46,544 nucleotides of DNA from Bacteroidetes bacterium UBA1947 (GTDB lineage: Bacteria; Bacteroidota; Bacteroidia; Chitinophagales; Chitinophagaceae): the NCBI GenBank assembly GCA_002336915.1, contig DDET01000038.1, positions 44,599 to 91,142 of the forward strand. Reading direction: 5' to 3'. Positions 21,911-29,825 of this stretch are shown in pieces (position 1 is the stretch's first letter; each line of letters opens with the position of its first letter). Under the pieces are notes generated by a model. The model saw only the letters and a list, made by a program, of their open reading frames with translations. It did not search any database and was not told the origin of the DNA. The translations under genes and the position numbers were made by a program.

Positions 21911-24349
21911 TCACAGAAATCGTTCAATCTCAAAACGATAAAAATCACTCGCTTTATCTTTATATTCATCGAACTCCTTGCGTGCGCGGAGATTGTTTGC
22001 TGCGTCAAAATACAAATATTTTAATTGGTCGTCAGCCTCTAAACGAGAAATTAAACTGACACTTAAACCGATCTTTGTTAGCTCAATCTTGTCCTTATCT
22101 GTTGTACCATAGATGTAAAGATTGTAATCATCATCTGTTATAAGACTGAAGTCATGCATCATGATAATGAATTTGTTTAGTTTGAAACTAACGAAGTCGT
22201 CCTCCATCTTTAACTTGACAATGGCAAGATTAATAAGTTCTGCATCTCTTTTTGTACTTAGATCAACATAAGATTTTTGCTCGGGAGGTGTTGCCGTCAA
22301 ATTGCGCTGACGCTCACCATATGCAGTTCCAAAGTAGAAGATCTGTTTTCCATCGATAACACACTTTTTGAAATAGTCAAATTGGTATTCGATATTTTCT
22401 TTTAAAGCTCTTTTTTGACTAACAGTGATGTGAAAATCGTAATAATTCCGTGCTTCTTGTAACCTTAATCTTGAAAATTCATAGTCAGTCACATTTGTGA
22501 GGTCACGAAGGAATAGATCATCAATCTTGTCCATCATGTTCAGAGATGTCCAGTCTTCACGCTGTCCAATGTTTTTGATCCTGCCATTTAGAACATTGGA
22601 TACAACGTCAATATCTCCATAAAAAGCGCTAATTCCAGTTTCAATAAGATATTGCTTTACACGTTCAATGTCATCATTAGGTATCTTAGCTAGAAACTTT
22701 TCTGCATTAATAATTTGCTCGACCTGCATCTTCTTCTTTTCTTTTTGGTCTTTGCTAATTTTCAATTTGTCAAAGTCATAATCCTCTAGTGTAGGATTTT
22801 TTATCTCATCCTTGAAAGTCCGACTCCGTAACAATTCGATTTTATTCTCCATAACAGTTTCGTCACCATTATAACGATCGCTGTTAACGAAGTGAACTGG
22901 AGGGAGCAATTTATCTAAGTTGTTTTCTGTTAAGGTGAAAATGGTATTTAGTCGATTAACACGACCAATTAGATTCGTAAGTTCTTTGCCCAAAAGTTTA
23001 TAGGTATTCAATATGAAGAGATTATCGATAGGTAAATTCATTCCTTCAAGGATCACAGAATTAGCTATGATATAACGAATCTCAGGTAGGTCACGAAATT
23101 TACTTTCTATATATTCTTTAACTAAGTCCGGAAGTTTCCCGTGTAGGTAAACAACACCATGCTTGATGTAGTCGACAATGAAAAAATCCTTATGAACTTC
23201 CCTTTTCAGCTCAGAAATAAATTCAGAGAGCTGTAGAGATAAGTTCTCAAGAGGAAGGTTTCTTGATAACTCTTTTGCAAGCTCTTCTATCTTAATCGGT
23301 CGGTAATTGTAGAGAAAATTCTTATTACCTGAGTTATTTAGAATATAAGTGTAGATACTCTTTTCTGTTCCAATTTGATAAAAAGCATTTATGAAGCGGT
23401 TATAGTGATAAACACTCCCATCTTTTCTGTACTCATATATCTCCGGTTCCTTGATATTGAACGGAACACGATGTTCTCTGATATCCTGGTTCGGAGCTAC
23501 TCGGAGACATTTAACGTCAGTAATTAGAGGTGATAAGTAAACAACATGCTGCTTACTATTTAGTAATCGATTTTTAGAAATCAGGCGCGAGAGTAAAACA
23601 CTACGTGGATCATCTTTTAACAAATTGTGTGCTTCATCAATTACCAGAAGATCGAATTGCAAATCGAATTTGCTTAGAAGACGTAAAGATCTTTCTTGGG
23701 TAAAAATAGCTATGAAAGTGTCTTCGCCACGATACATTTCATCATGAATAATAATTTTTTTATTCAAATTAGCATCCCTGATCATACGGTATGTTTGCAT
23801 CAGCAAAGATTTCGTAGGCACAACGACAGCAATTTTCATTTTTTGATTACTGTATTTTACAATGCAATCAACTATTACAGAACTCTTCCCGAAAGACGTA
23901 GGGGCAATATAACTGACTTCGTTTGACGCGTCTTCTAATAATCCCTGTTTGCCCCGATATTGATGTATGGTCTCTATATAATTTTGGTGTCGGAACCGCT
24001 CAAGCTCTAAATCTATCAAGCAGTCACTAATTTGATCTTTTTGAACGAGGTTATTTTCAAGAATTGCTTTTACTGTCGGATAAAATCCGAAGGCTACCGA
24101 GAAATCATATAAGGGCTGATAATCCTTATAAGTGATGCAATATTTTAGGATAATATAGTATGAAAATTCAGCGTAGCTTGTAAATCTACTATCCGCGCTA
24201 TAATGTTTCAAGAACAGGATTGCACATCCAAGAATGTAGGATTTCTCCTCTTCACTCAGAATAGTATTAACAGTAAGTTTCCCGATCACATCATTAAATG
24301 CTGGAATCTTATTTATAAGTGTTAAAGACTGTTTTTCGCTTGCGTTCAT
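21911..24349 (-). CDS. SF2 DEAD/DEAH-box helicase, Hachiman HamB-like
   Basis: This 812-residue protein has a helical N-terminal region (1-115). Helicase core motifs follow: Walker A APTSFGKS (149-156), VVVPTKSLLMQTYR (Ia), DLLVIDEAHNL (DEAH 238-241), VVYLSPLITD (III), then HGKLPDLVKEYIE and IIANSVILEGMNLP in the second RecA lobe, and motif VI IGRVNRLN. A long unassigned C-terminal region (about 550-812) could sense DNA or contact the partner. It lies four bases after a PD-(D/E)xK-type nuclease gene, the order seen in hamA-hamB. The Hachiman assignment is by layout and motif, not by search; another nuclease-helicase defence family is possible. Confidence 0.68.
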   Translation of the reverse strand: MNASEKQSLTLINKIPAFNDVIGKLTVNTILSEEEKSYILGCAILFLKHYSADSRFTSYAEFSYYIILKYCITYKDYQPLYDFSVAFGFYPTVKAILENNLVQKDQISDCLIDLELERFRHQNYIETIHQYRGKQGLLEDASNEVSYIAPTSFGKSSVIVDCIVKYSNQKMKIAVVVPTKSLLMQTYRMIRDANLNKKIIIHDEMYRGEDTFIAIFTQERSLRLLSKFDLQFDLLVIDEAHNLLKDDPRSVLLSRLISKNRLLNSKQHVVYLSPLITDVKCLRVAPNQDIREHRVPFNIKEPEIYEYRKDGSVYHYNRFINAFYQIGTEKSIYTYILNNSGNKNFLYNYRPIKIEELAKELSRNLPLENLSLQLSEFISELKREVHKDFFIVDYIKHGVVYLHGKLPDLVKEYIESKFRDLPEIRYIIANSVILEGMNLPIDNLFILNTYKLLGKELTNLIGRVNRLNTIFTLTENNLDKLLPPVHFVNSDRYNGDETVMENKIELLRSRTFKDEIKNPTLEDYDFDKLKISKDQKEKKKMQVEQIINAEKFLAKIPNDDIERVKQYLIETGISAFYGDIDVVSNVLNGRIKNIGQREDWTSLNMMDKIDDLFLRDLTNVTDYEFSRLRLQEARNYYDFHITVSQKRALKENIEYQFDYFKKCVIDGKQIFYFGTAYGERQRNLTATPPEQKSYVDLSTKRDAELINLAIVKLKMEDDFVSFKLNKFIIMMHDFSLITDDDYNLYIYGTTDKDKIELTKIGLSVSLISRLEADDQLKYLYFDAANNLRARKEFDEYKDKASDFYRFEIERFL

Positions 24350-24353
24350 GTGA

Positions 24354-25127
24354 TTACGGAGATTGTAAATAATCCCAAAAGAGTTGAAGCGTTTTCTTGG
24401 TTACGCATAAAACCTTAATTCGATCAAATTGAAATTTGTTAACTGCTGCTTTAATATCAACCTCAATTTGATCATAATCCGGTGCAATCCATGTTCCATC
24501 AAGTACTATGGTTGATCCTGGGATAACATTGAATTGCTTGGTACTGTGAAATGTGCCGGTGCTATATAAATCTGAAAATTTTTTTATGTTAGCACGTGTG
24601 TTGCTGTTCGCGCCGACATCGATATGACTTGCATGATCATACGCATTTCGCCAAGGATTGTTCTTAGCTTTACCAGAAAACTTATCTGCCAAGTCATTAT
24701 ATGCCTCTTTGATTTTCGACGAGTGGCTGACCCCCGCAGTAGTTATATTGCCAGATTTGCTTTCTAGTATCCATTCTGAATTATTCAGACAATAGTAACC
24801 ATCAAATCCTTTCTTGATTGAGTTTTCCTCCAAATTAAAATATAGAAACTGAGGACTATAACCTACGTGATTTAGATATAAATGGAGAAAAAACTCACTA
24901 ATCGAACCAATTTCAAGATTTCCACCCTTCTTTGTATTCAAAAATTGTATTAGACGATTTTTGACTATTCCCAAATCAGTTCCCGAATTACCTTCACAAA
25001 TTTTTACAAATTTGGCATCAATTAATTCCTTTAAACCGGCATTTATATCTGGGATATCGATGATGAAAAGCTCATTACCGTTGCCCAGGTCTTTAATTGT
25101 CACAGCAAAAGGGGATGCTACCGGCAT
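24354..25127 (-). CDS. PD-(D/E)xK nuclease-like protein, Hachiman HamA (DUF1837)-like
   Basis: In this 257-residue protein the probable active site is Asp109 (KKGFDGYY), Glu122 and Lys124 (WILESKSG). This gives the D...ExK pattern of restriction-type nucleases, preceded by the helix ISEFFLHLYLNHVGY. The G-F-D-G and L-x-E-S-K spacing resembles the HamA C-terminal domain, where E and K of an ExK motif are catalytic, but the usual residues after ESK differ. It is the first gene of a two-gene unit with the helicase, separated by four bases. In Hachiman, HamAB surveys DNA and degrades it when phage damage is sensed; here that is an inference. Confidence 0.6.
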   Translation of the reverse strand: MPVASPFAVTIKDLGNGNELFIIDIPDINAGLKELIDAKFVKICEGNSGTDLGIVKNRLIQFLNTKKGGNLEIGSISEFFLHLYLNHVGYSPQFLYFNLEENSIKKGFDGYYCLNNSEWILESKSGNITTAGVSHSSKIKEAYNDLADKFSGKAKNNPWRNAYDHASHIDVGANSNTRANIKKFSDLYSTGTFHSTKQFNVIPGSTIVLDGTWIAPDYDQIEVDIKAAVNKFQFDRIKVLCVTKKTLQLFWDYLQSP

Positions 25128-25279
25128 ATTTTTTTTGGGTTTTTCAAATAAAGATATCCATTTATATCATGTTTATTCTGTAAATATAACGTGAATCACG
25201 CTTAGTGCTATATGTAGATTTACTTCATTTAGCAATATTAACCAATAGATTTCTAGCGCTTATTTGGTGATATACCCAC

Positions 25280-26485
25280 TTACCCTATAACAAGATTAAG
25301 AGCATCATCTGCGTCTTTATTGATAAAGCTGGCCTGATAGCCGATAGTCGTGCTAAGGCTGCTATGACGATACAGCTTTTGCAGCATCTGCGGCGCAATC
25401 TTGTCGCCGGATATGTTGCCAAACGTATGGCGCGAAATATGCATCGAGATTGTTTTGGTGACGCCAGCCTTTTTTGCCACCTCTTTTAATAACGCGTTGA
25501 TCGGCTTTAGCTTGCTTTTAATGCGCACCTGGACAGCATATTTATCATTCAGGTTTTCCAGCGATTTCAATTCAGGAAACACCAGATCGGTAGCGTCTTT
25601 CTGCTTCTTATATTGCTTTAAAATCTTGGCGGCTTTCTCGGGAACTTTCAGGCTGTCCACTTTGCTGTTTTTGCCCATTGCGTAATAAAGGCGGTCGTTC
25701 TGAAAATCCGACCAATGCAGCCGGAACACATCCGACACGCGAATACCGGCAAAGTAGAACGAAAACAGCCACACGTTCCGCGCGTGGTTTTCCTTCGGGT
25801 TATCGGAGAGGTCAACATTTTCAATCGCCGCCACATCTTCGGCGCTGCCGCCGATCTTTAAACCGCCGGGAAAGCGAATGCTGATCTTGTCCTTGCCGAA
25901 GGGGTAATATTTAGGGTCACAGGCTTTCTCGCTAATCGCCTGGCTAAAGATGGCGCGGACGGTGGACAGGTAATTGACGGCGGTGCGCTCAGACACCTTT
26001 CTTTCAGCCTTGATCCAGACCTTAAACCGCTTGATTAGCGCCATGTTGAAATCCGAAAACCCGATATCGGTTTTCAGGAACTCTTTCAGGTATTTGACGC
26101 GAGGCGCTTCGGCTTGCCATACATTGTAGTTTTTCGATTTCTTCAGCCGGTCAAGGTAAAGGTCGGCCTGGGCGAAGACAGTACCCTCGGCCTGCGGTTT
26201 CAGCTTTTTGCGGACGGCGCGAGCCGTCACCTGTTTTTGTGTGGTTTCGAGTTCCAGCGATTGTGCGCTGGCTTCGGTCTTCTTTGTCAGCAAATAGGCA
26301 TTCAGCCGCCCGGAATTCTTATAAGATTTCTTTACGGTTTCGCTGGCGCTATCCCAGTCTTTCGGCAATATGCTGTAATCAAGATAGATGTAGGAAGCCT
26401 TGCGGTCTTTCGTGATCCTGATGGCTAAAGGCGAGGTGCCGTCCTGCTTTACCACCTTGCGCAACACGATTTTTATGCTGGCCAT
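25280..26485 (-). CDS. int: Tyrosine recombinase, Bacteroidota phage_int_SAM_5/site-specific integrase type (island integrase)
   Basis: Starts at the ATG at 26485 (MASIKIVLRKVVKQDGTSPL), giving 401 residues; a frame open to 26602 would extend over the repeat sites. The arm-binding N-terminus (LAIRITKDRKASYIYLDYSI) is typical of Bacteroidota integrases, followed by a SAM-like core domain. The catalytic domain shows Arg in FYFAGIRVSDVFRLHW, HISRH (HxxR), and RHSSLSTTIGYQ with the terminal His and Tyr nucleophile. It lies about 130 bp inside attR, so it is the best candidate for the enzyme that integrated the island into tRNA-Met. It differs from the P4-type integrase at 8560. Confidence 0.92.
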   Translation of the reverse strand: MASIKIVLRKVVKQDGTSPLAIRITKDRKASYIYLDYSILPKDWDSASETVKKSYKNSGRLNAYLLTKKTEASAQSLELETTQKQVTARAVRKKLKPQAEGTVFAQADLYLDRLKKSKNYNVWQAEAPRVKYLKEFLKTDIGFSDFNMALIKRFKVWIKAERKVSERTAVNYLSTVRAIFSQAISEKACDPKYYPFGKDKISIRFPGGLKIGGSAEDVAAIENVDLSDNPKENHARNVWLFSFYFAGIRVSDVFRLHWSDFQNDRLYYAMGKNSKVDSLKVPEKAAKILKQYKKQKDATDLVFPELKSLENLNDKYAVQVRIKSKLKPINALLKEVAKKAGVTKTISMHISRHTFGNISGDKIAPQMLQKLYRHSSLSTTIGYQASFINKDADDALNLVIG

Positions 26486-26497
26486 AGTGCAAATTTT

Positions 26498-26533
26498 TAG
26501 TACAACAATAGTACAACATTTTGCGGTTTTTCC
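26498..26533. promoter_or_regulatory. Right-end paired repeats upstream of int (putative arm-type sites)
   Basis: TAGTACAACA occurs at 26498-26507 and 26509-26518 (11-bp period), followed by CGGTTTTTCCT at 26523-26533. The pair is repeated in the same orientation at 6792-6812, and CGGTTTTTCCT is repeated in inverted orientation at 6780-6790. They lie immediately upstream of the int start, so they may also control its expression. Confidence 0.5.
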
Positions 26534-26618
26534 TGTATTTTGATGGAACAACTTATCCACAAAACGCAGTAAAATAGGCACATTCAGCACAATAGGAACC
26601 AATAGAAACCATATGCTT

Positions 26619-26666
26619 CAGGATTCATAACCCTGAGGTCGGGAGTTCAAGTCTCCTCCTCGCTAC
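26619..26666 (+). repeat. attR: right 48-bp direct repeat (truncated tRNA-Met copy)
   Basis: Exact copy of 6694-6741. The bases upstream do not restore the D-arm or acceptor, so this is not a functional tRNA gene. It is followed at once by the hairpin terminator that probably served the tRNA before integration. Confidence 0.93.
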
Positions 26667-26668
26667 TA

Positions 26669-26696
26669 AAGCCCCGCAATGCGGGGCTTATTTTTT
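26669..26696 (+). terminator. Rho-independent terminator beyond attR
   Basis: AAGCCCCGC pairs with GCGGGGCTT around AAT, followed by ATTTTTT. It directly follows the tRNA remnant and is likely the original tRNA-Met terminator of the host chromosome. Confidence 0.85.
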
Positions 26697-28154
26697 ATAT
26701 TTACTTCCCAAAGCCATCATACGAAAAAGAAAATACATATTCTAACCACATTCACAGCCATTTTTTTCTTCTCCTGCAGTTCAGGAACCGGGAAGAAGGC
26801 TGACACGACAAGGGCGGATTCGACGGCCGCGGTCGCGGCCGTCTATGATAGTACCCTGGCAAAGGGTAGGGTCACCGACAGTGTGGCCTGTGGAGCGCAA
26901 AGCTATGCTTTGTATCTGCCCTCGTATTATACCATTAGCAGGAAATTTCCCTGTATCTATTTCTTTGATGCACATGCGCGTGGTTCATTGCCAGTAAATA
27001 GCTATAAGGCCGCGGCAGAGAAATATGGCTTTGTGCTTATCGGCTCTAATGCCTCTAAAAATGGTACTGACTGGCAGCTAACTAATGAACAGGCGAAAGC
27101 TTTGATAGCCAATACCCGCAGTAGGATAAATATCGACCCCCAACGGATTTATACTTCCGGCTTCTCGGGAGGCTCGCGGGTGGCATGTGCAGTAGCGATG
27201 GTGGACGGTGGAGTGGCAGGGGTAATAGGCTGCGCGGCTGGCGCGCCTGCAGCAGGGCAGGGATCGCAAAACAAATTTGACTATTTCGGTATCGTTGGTG
27301 ATCATGATTTCAACCTGGCAGAGATGCAGCAATGGGACCTTAACCTGGCGGAAAATGGATTTTCGCATGGCCTGCTTACAACGGGTGGTACCCATGGCTG
27401 GGCAACCGTGAGCGATTTTGAGACCGCCCTGCTATGGATGCAAGTGAATGCGATGAACGAGCAGGTACAAACAAAGAATGATAGCCTTGTTGCTGCATTT
27501 AAAAATGATTGTGCAAAGCGTATTACTGCGGCAAAAGCAGGAGGCGAATGGGTAAGGGTACGCGAGTTGCTGGAAGGGGCGGTGAGTGCGTTTAACGGAT
27601 CGCAGGAGGCAGTGGGGTATAAAAAACAAATACAAGAACTTGTTGCAGGTAATGATTATCAAAATGCCGTAGCTGAGCAGCGGCAATTGCAGCAAGTGGA
27701 ACTGGTAGGTCAGCATGAACTAGGGCAAGAATTTACGACACAGGACGAGAGTTGGTGGACAAAAAAGATAAACGAACTGAATCAAAAAAGCCGTAATGCA
27801 AAATCTAAACAGGAAGCACAAATGAATGGGAGACTGCTAGCGTACCTGGGTTTTGTGGCTTACATGAATTCGAGCAAAGCGATAAAATCCGGGGATGTAG
27901 CGCAGGCGGAGCGCTATCTGCGAATTTTCAAAAGGGCAGATCCTAAAAACCCGGATGTGAGCTACCTGGCTGCTACATGCTATATGCAGAAAGGAAATGC
28001 AAAACAGGCCATCGAAGCACTAAATGAAGCCGTTGTTTTAGGGTATAATGATGTGCTGCAACTACGCAGCGATCCTGCTTTTAGTAGTTTGAAAAATGAG
28101 GATGGGTTTCAAAAGGTAATAACGAAAGCCATAGCAAATAATAGTCTGAAATAA
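26679..28154 (+). CDS. Lipoprotein esterase/alpha-beta hydrolase with C-terminal TPR region
   Basis: The protein has a lipoprotein signal (KKKIHILTTFTAIFFFSC), then an alpha/beta-hydrolase domain (about 75-260, counted from the ATG at 26679) with LYLPSYYTISRKFPCIYFFD, nucleophile elbow GFSGGS (Ser163), VGDHDF and a GTHGW histidine. This layout resembles secreted esterases/PHB-depolymerase-like enzymes. A helical region and TPR-like repeats follow (NPDVSYLAATCYMQKGNAKQ). The only in-frame ATG lies inside the terminator loop. The natural-looking start is ACG at 26721, which would give a standard MKKKIHIL-type signal. The substrate is unknown. Confidence 0.75.
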   Translation: MRGLFFIFTSQSHHTKKKIHILTTFTAIFFFSCSSGTGKKADTTRADSTAAVAAVYDSTLAKGRVTDSVACGAQSYALYLPSYYTISRKFPCIYFFDAHARGSLPVNSYKAAAEKYGFVLIGSNASKNGTDWQLTNEQAKALIANTRSRINIDPQRIYTSGFSGGSRVACAVAMVDGGVAGVIGCAAGAPAAGQGSQNKFDYFGIVGDHDFNLAEMQQWDLNLAENGFSHGLLTTGGTHGWATVSDFETALLWMQVNAMNEQVQTKNDSLVAAFKNDCAKRITAAKAGGEWVRVRELLEGAVSAFNGSQEAVGYKKQIQELVAGNDYQNAVAEQRQLQQVELVGQHELGQEFTTQDESWWTKKINELNQKSRNAKSKQEAQMNGRLLAYLGFVAYMNSSKAIKSGDVAQAERYLRIFKRADPKNPDVSYLAATCYMQKGNAKQAIEALNEAVVLGYNDVLQLRSDPAFSSLKNEDGFQKVITKAIANNSLK

Positions 28155-28165
28155 TAAAATGAAAA

Positions 28166-28193
28166 AAGCCCGCATGCCAGGGCTTGCGGGCTT
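28166..28193. terminator. Bidirectional hairpin terminator between the esterase and RRM genes
   Basis: AAGCCCGC (28166-28173) pairs with GCGGGCTT (28186-28193). The A-run at 28162-28167 is a T-run for the minus-strand RRM gene, while on the plus strand the tail is only TCT-rich. Confidence 0.75.
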
Positions 28194-28220
28194 CTATGTC
28201 TTCTAAGTCTTCTAAGCAAA

Positions 28221-28499
28221 TCAATACCTTTTATTAAAGCCTGTATTGCTGTTGTCTGCCTTAGGTTTTGCCTCGTTCACCACGATGGTTTGACCATTTA
28301 GAACGGTGCTATTAAGTGTCTCTATTGCTTTTTGAGCGTGTTCTGCTTCCTCCATCTCAACAAAGCCGAAACCACGTGAACGGCTGGTATAATTGTCGTT
28401 AATGATCTTTACCGACTTTATTGGTCCGATACCTGAAAATAGTGTTTCCAGTTCTTTCTCGGTTGTCTCGGTGCCTAAATTTCCTACGAATATTTTCAT
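28221..28499 (-). CDS. RRM-type RNA-binding protein
   Basis: This 92-residue protein is a single RNA recognition motif with RNP2 IFVGNL (3-8) and RNP1 RGFGFVEM (42-49), followed by a short Lys/Asn tail (KADNSNTGFNKRY). Such stand-alone RRM proteins are common in Bacteroidota and cyanobacteria and are thought to bind mRNA, sometimes under cold stress. Its upstream region contains elements also found upstream of the minus-strand gene ending at 29439. Confidence 0.9.
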   Translation of the reverse strand: MKIFVGNLGTETTEKELETLFSGIGPIKSVKIINDNYTSRSRGFGFVEMEEAEHAQKAIETLNSTVLNGQTIVVNEAKPKADNSNTGFNKRY

Positions 28500-28547
28500 A
28501 CTATACCTTTTTTGTGAAATAAATAAAGATGGCTGGTGGAAAGCAAT

Positions 28548-28587
28548 GACTGAAGAGAAGTGGAAAATGTAAATGCAGATCAGGAAT
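28548..28587 (-). promoter_or_regulatory. Upstream element shared with 29826-29861
   Basis: GACTGAAGAGAA (28548-28559) and CAGATCAGGAAT (28576-28587) recur as GACTGAAGAGAA (29826-29837) and CAGATCAGGGAT (29850-29861), in the same order. Both lie upstream of minus-strand genes (start codons at 28499 and 29747). They may be a shared regulatory or 5'-leader element. The rest of 28500-28723 shows nothing else. Confidence 0.4.
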
Positions 28588-28723
28588 AGCAGTATGCCAT
28601 TATATTCCCCAAGATAAGCTTATTACACTGCATTGTCTAATAAATGATGGATGTAAAGGAATTGGCATTAATAAAAGCGATTAACGGCATAATATAGCGT
28701 ACCTTTATAGTATACTGCAGAAC

Positions 28724-28731
28724 TATTTTTG
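28724..28731 (+). promoter_or_regulatory. Bacteroidota -7 promoter element
   Basis: TATTTTTG fits TAnnTTTG and lies 17 bp before the ATG at 28749. It supports that ATG over the GTG at 28731, which overlaps the element. Confidence 0.4.
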
Positions 28732-28748
28732 TGGTTCAAACGCACGAT

Positions 28749-28943
28749 ATGCTTCTTGATGAAATAACTTATTACAAAGCGAATAAGAAAGAATTCACTT
28801 CGCTATACGAAGGAAAATTTCTGATAATAAAAGGTAAGGAAGTAATAGGCGTTTACAATACACGCACACAGGCAAACGATGAGGCACTTAAACTGCACGC
28901 GATGGGCTCGTTCATTATAGAGCATCCCCTGACTTTGAAATAA
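28749..28943 (+). CDS. Small DUF5678-like protein
   Basis: This 64-residue protein from the ATG at 28749 contains FTSLYEGKFLIIKGKEVIGVYNTRTQANDEAL. The layout (F-x-L-x-G-K-F-L-x-I-K-G-x-x-V-I-G-V-Y) resembles DUF5678, a small domain of unknown function related in pattern to protease-associated modules. It may be the first of three small plus-strand genes (28749-29438), but the 32-bp gap to the next gene leaves room for separate expression. Confidence 0.55.
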   Translation: MLLDEITYYKANKKEFTSLYEGKFLIIKGKEVIGVYNTRTQANDEALKLHAMGSFIIEHPLTLK

Positions 28944-28975
28944 TAATAATCTTACCATTAATTCCCCTGTTGATA

Positions 28976-29209
28976 ATGCCCGAAGTAAATAATGTTCTCC
29001 TGAAGATAAAAGAGATCAGCTCGCACACTATCAGTGCAAGATCTGTAGTGTCGGTACGGGAGCTACAAAACGAATTGAATATGACGCAGGCAGATATGGC
29101 ATATTATTTGCTATACCTAAAGAGAATGCGCTTTATTACGTTTATGGAAAACCCGGTGGTATTCGTAAGGCTTACGATGCTGGGATTTAATGCAAAGCTA
29201 AACAACTGA
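28976..29209 (+). CDS. Small winged-helix-like protein
   Basis: Not assigned to a named family. The 77 residues from the ATG at 28976 (a TTG two codons earlier is less likely) contain VSVRELQNELNMTQADMAYYLLYLKRMRFI, a helix-turn-helix pattern with a following wing. By eye it resembles the minus-strand protein at 29956 (I-K-E-I-S, then an x-V-x-x-L-x-x-E-x-N-x-x-x helix and L-x-x-L-x-F-I). A DNA-binding role is inferred. Confidence 0.55.
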   Translation: MPEVNNVLLKIKEISSHTISARSVVSVRELQNELNMTQADMAYYLLYLKRMRFITFMENPVVFVRLTMLGFNAKLNN

Positions 29210-29213
29210 GCAG

Positions 29214-29438
29214 ATGAGACATATACTGTTGAAATTCTCGGCAATATTTTCAGTAGCTTATAACAGCGATGCCAAAATGCTGGAAGTGAAATTCAATGAT
29301 GGCGATGTGCACCAATATCTTAATGTTCCGTCTACGGTTTATTTCTCATTGATCAATGCTTACTCGCACGATCATTATTTCGAAAAATATATAGCTCCCG
29401 CTTATAAATTTATCCGCAAAAAGTTTTTTGGCGAATAG
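29214..29438 (+). CDS. KTSC-domain protein
   Basis: This 74-residue protein has IFSVAYNSDAKMLEVKFNDG, then VHQYLNVPSTVYFSLINAYSHDHYFEKYI and a terminal Y-K-F. This matches the KTSC domain (S-x-I-x-x-V-x-Y, F-x-x-G-x-x-Y-x-Y-x-x-V-P), a small domain also seen at the C-terminus of some lysyl-tRNA synthetases. Its role is unknown. It begins four bases after the winged-helix gene and abuts the convergent gene at 29439. Confidence 0.7.
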   Translation: MRHILLKFSAIFSVAYNSDAKMLEVKFNDGDVHQYLNVPSTVYFSLINAYSHDHYFEKYIAPAYKFIRKKFFGE

Positions 29439-29747
29439 TTATGCGGGCACCTGGCGTATCTTTTCTTTGGCCATGATACCGGCGTAGGCCTGGTCTATAA
29501 ACAGGGAGGTATCCAGGTTTTTGATTATGTTACCTTCATCAAATATGGGCACATAGTATCCGTCGGTAAACAATAACTTGATACAGAATTTGCGTTGCAG
29601 CCAAAACGGCAGCAGCGAGCTCCCCGGGTTTACGGTGCAAGTTATAGTGCGTACATTCTCTTCGGTCTCTACTTTATAAGCTACCGGGATAGAAACTGCC
29701 TGGCCGTCGGCACTGAGTTGGTATGGTACGATGATGACTTTTTCCAT
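29439..29747 (-). CDS. Hypothetical beta-rich protein
   Basis: Not recognised. The 102 residues have no signal peptide or membrane helix. The sequence alternates beta-like strands (VIIVPYQLSADG, SIPVAYKVETEE, VRTITCTVNPG, LLFTDGYYVPIFDEG). Its stop abuts the convergent KTSC gene. The 5' region carries the 29826-29861 element and a CCCGT/ACGGG hairpin (29781-29797) in the probable leader. The 208-bp gap up to 29955 holds nothing else that I can support. Confidence 0.55.
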   Translation of the reverse strand: MEKVIIVPYQLSADGQAVSIPVAYKVETEENVRTITCTVNPGSSLLPFWLQRKFCIKLLFTDGYYVPIFDEGNIIKNLDTSLFIDQAYAGIMAKEKIRQVPA

Positions 29748-29825
29748 TTTATCAATTTTTTGATCTCATTGTTATCTGTTCCCGTATGAGAGACGGGCAT
29801 TATCCCAAAAAAGCGATTAAGTGCA

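Larger units (their letters stand above)
6694..26666. mobile_element. Composite mobilisable genomic island integrated in the tRNA-Met 3' end
   Basis: A 48-bp perfect direct repeat (6694-6741 and 26619-26666), consisting of the anticodon-to-3' part of tRNA-Met, bounds about 20 kb. A tyrosine recombinase gene ends about 130 bp inside the right repeat. The left copy belongs to the intact tRNA gene and the right copy is a truncated tRNA. Between them lie a P4-type integrase, AlpA, ArdC-N, TraG/VirD4, an oriT-like region, MobC, a relaxase, a serine recombinase and cargo genes of defence type. No mating-channel genes are present, so transfer would need a helper conjugative element. Confidence 0.9.

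Noticed and set aside
26619..26666. Second tRNA-Met gene
   Set aside because: Only the anticodon-to-3' half is present. The upstream bases cannot form a D-arm or acceptor, so it is attR.
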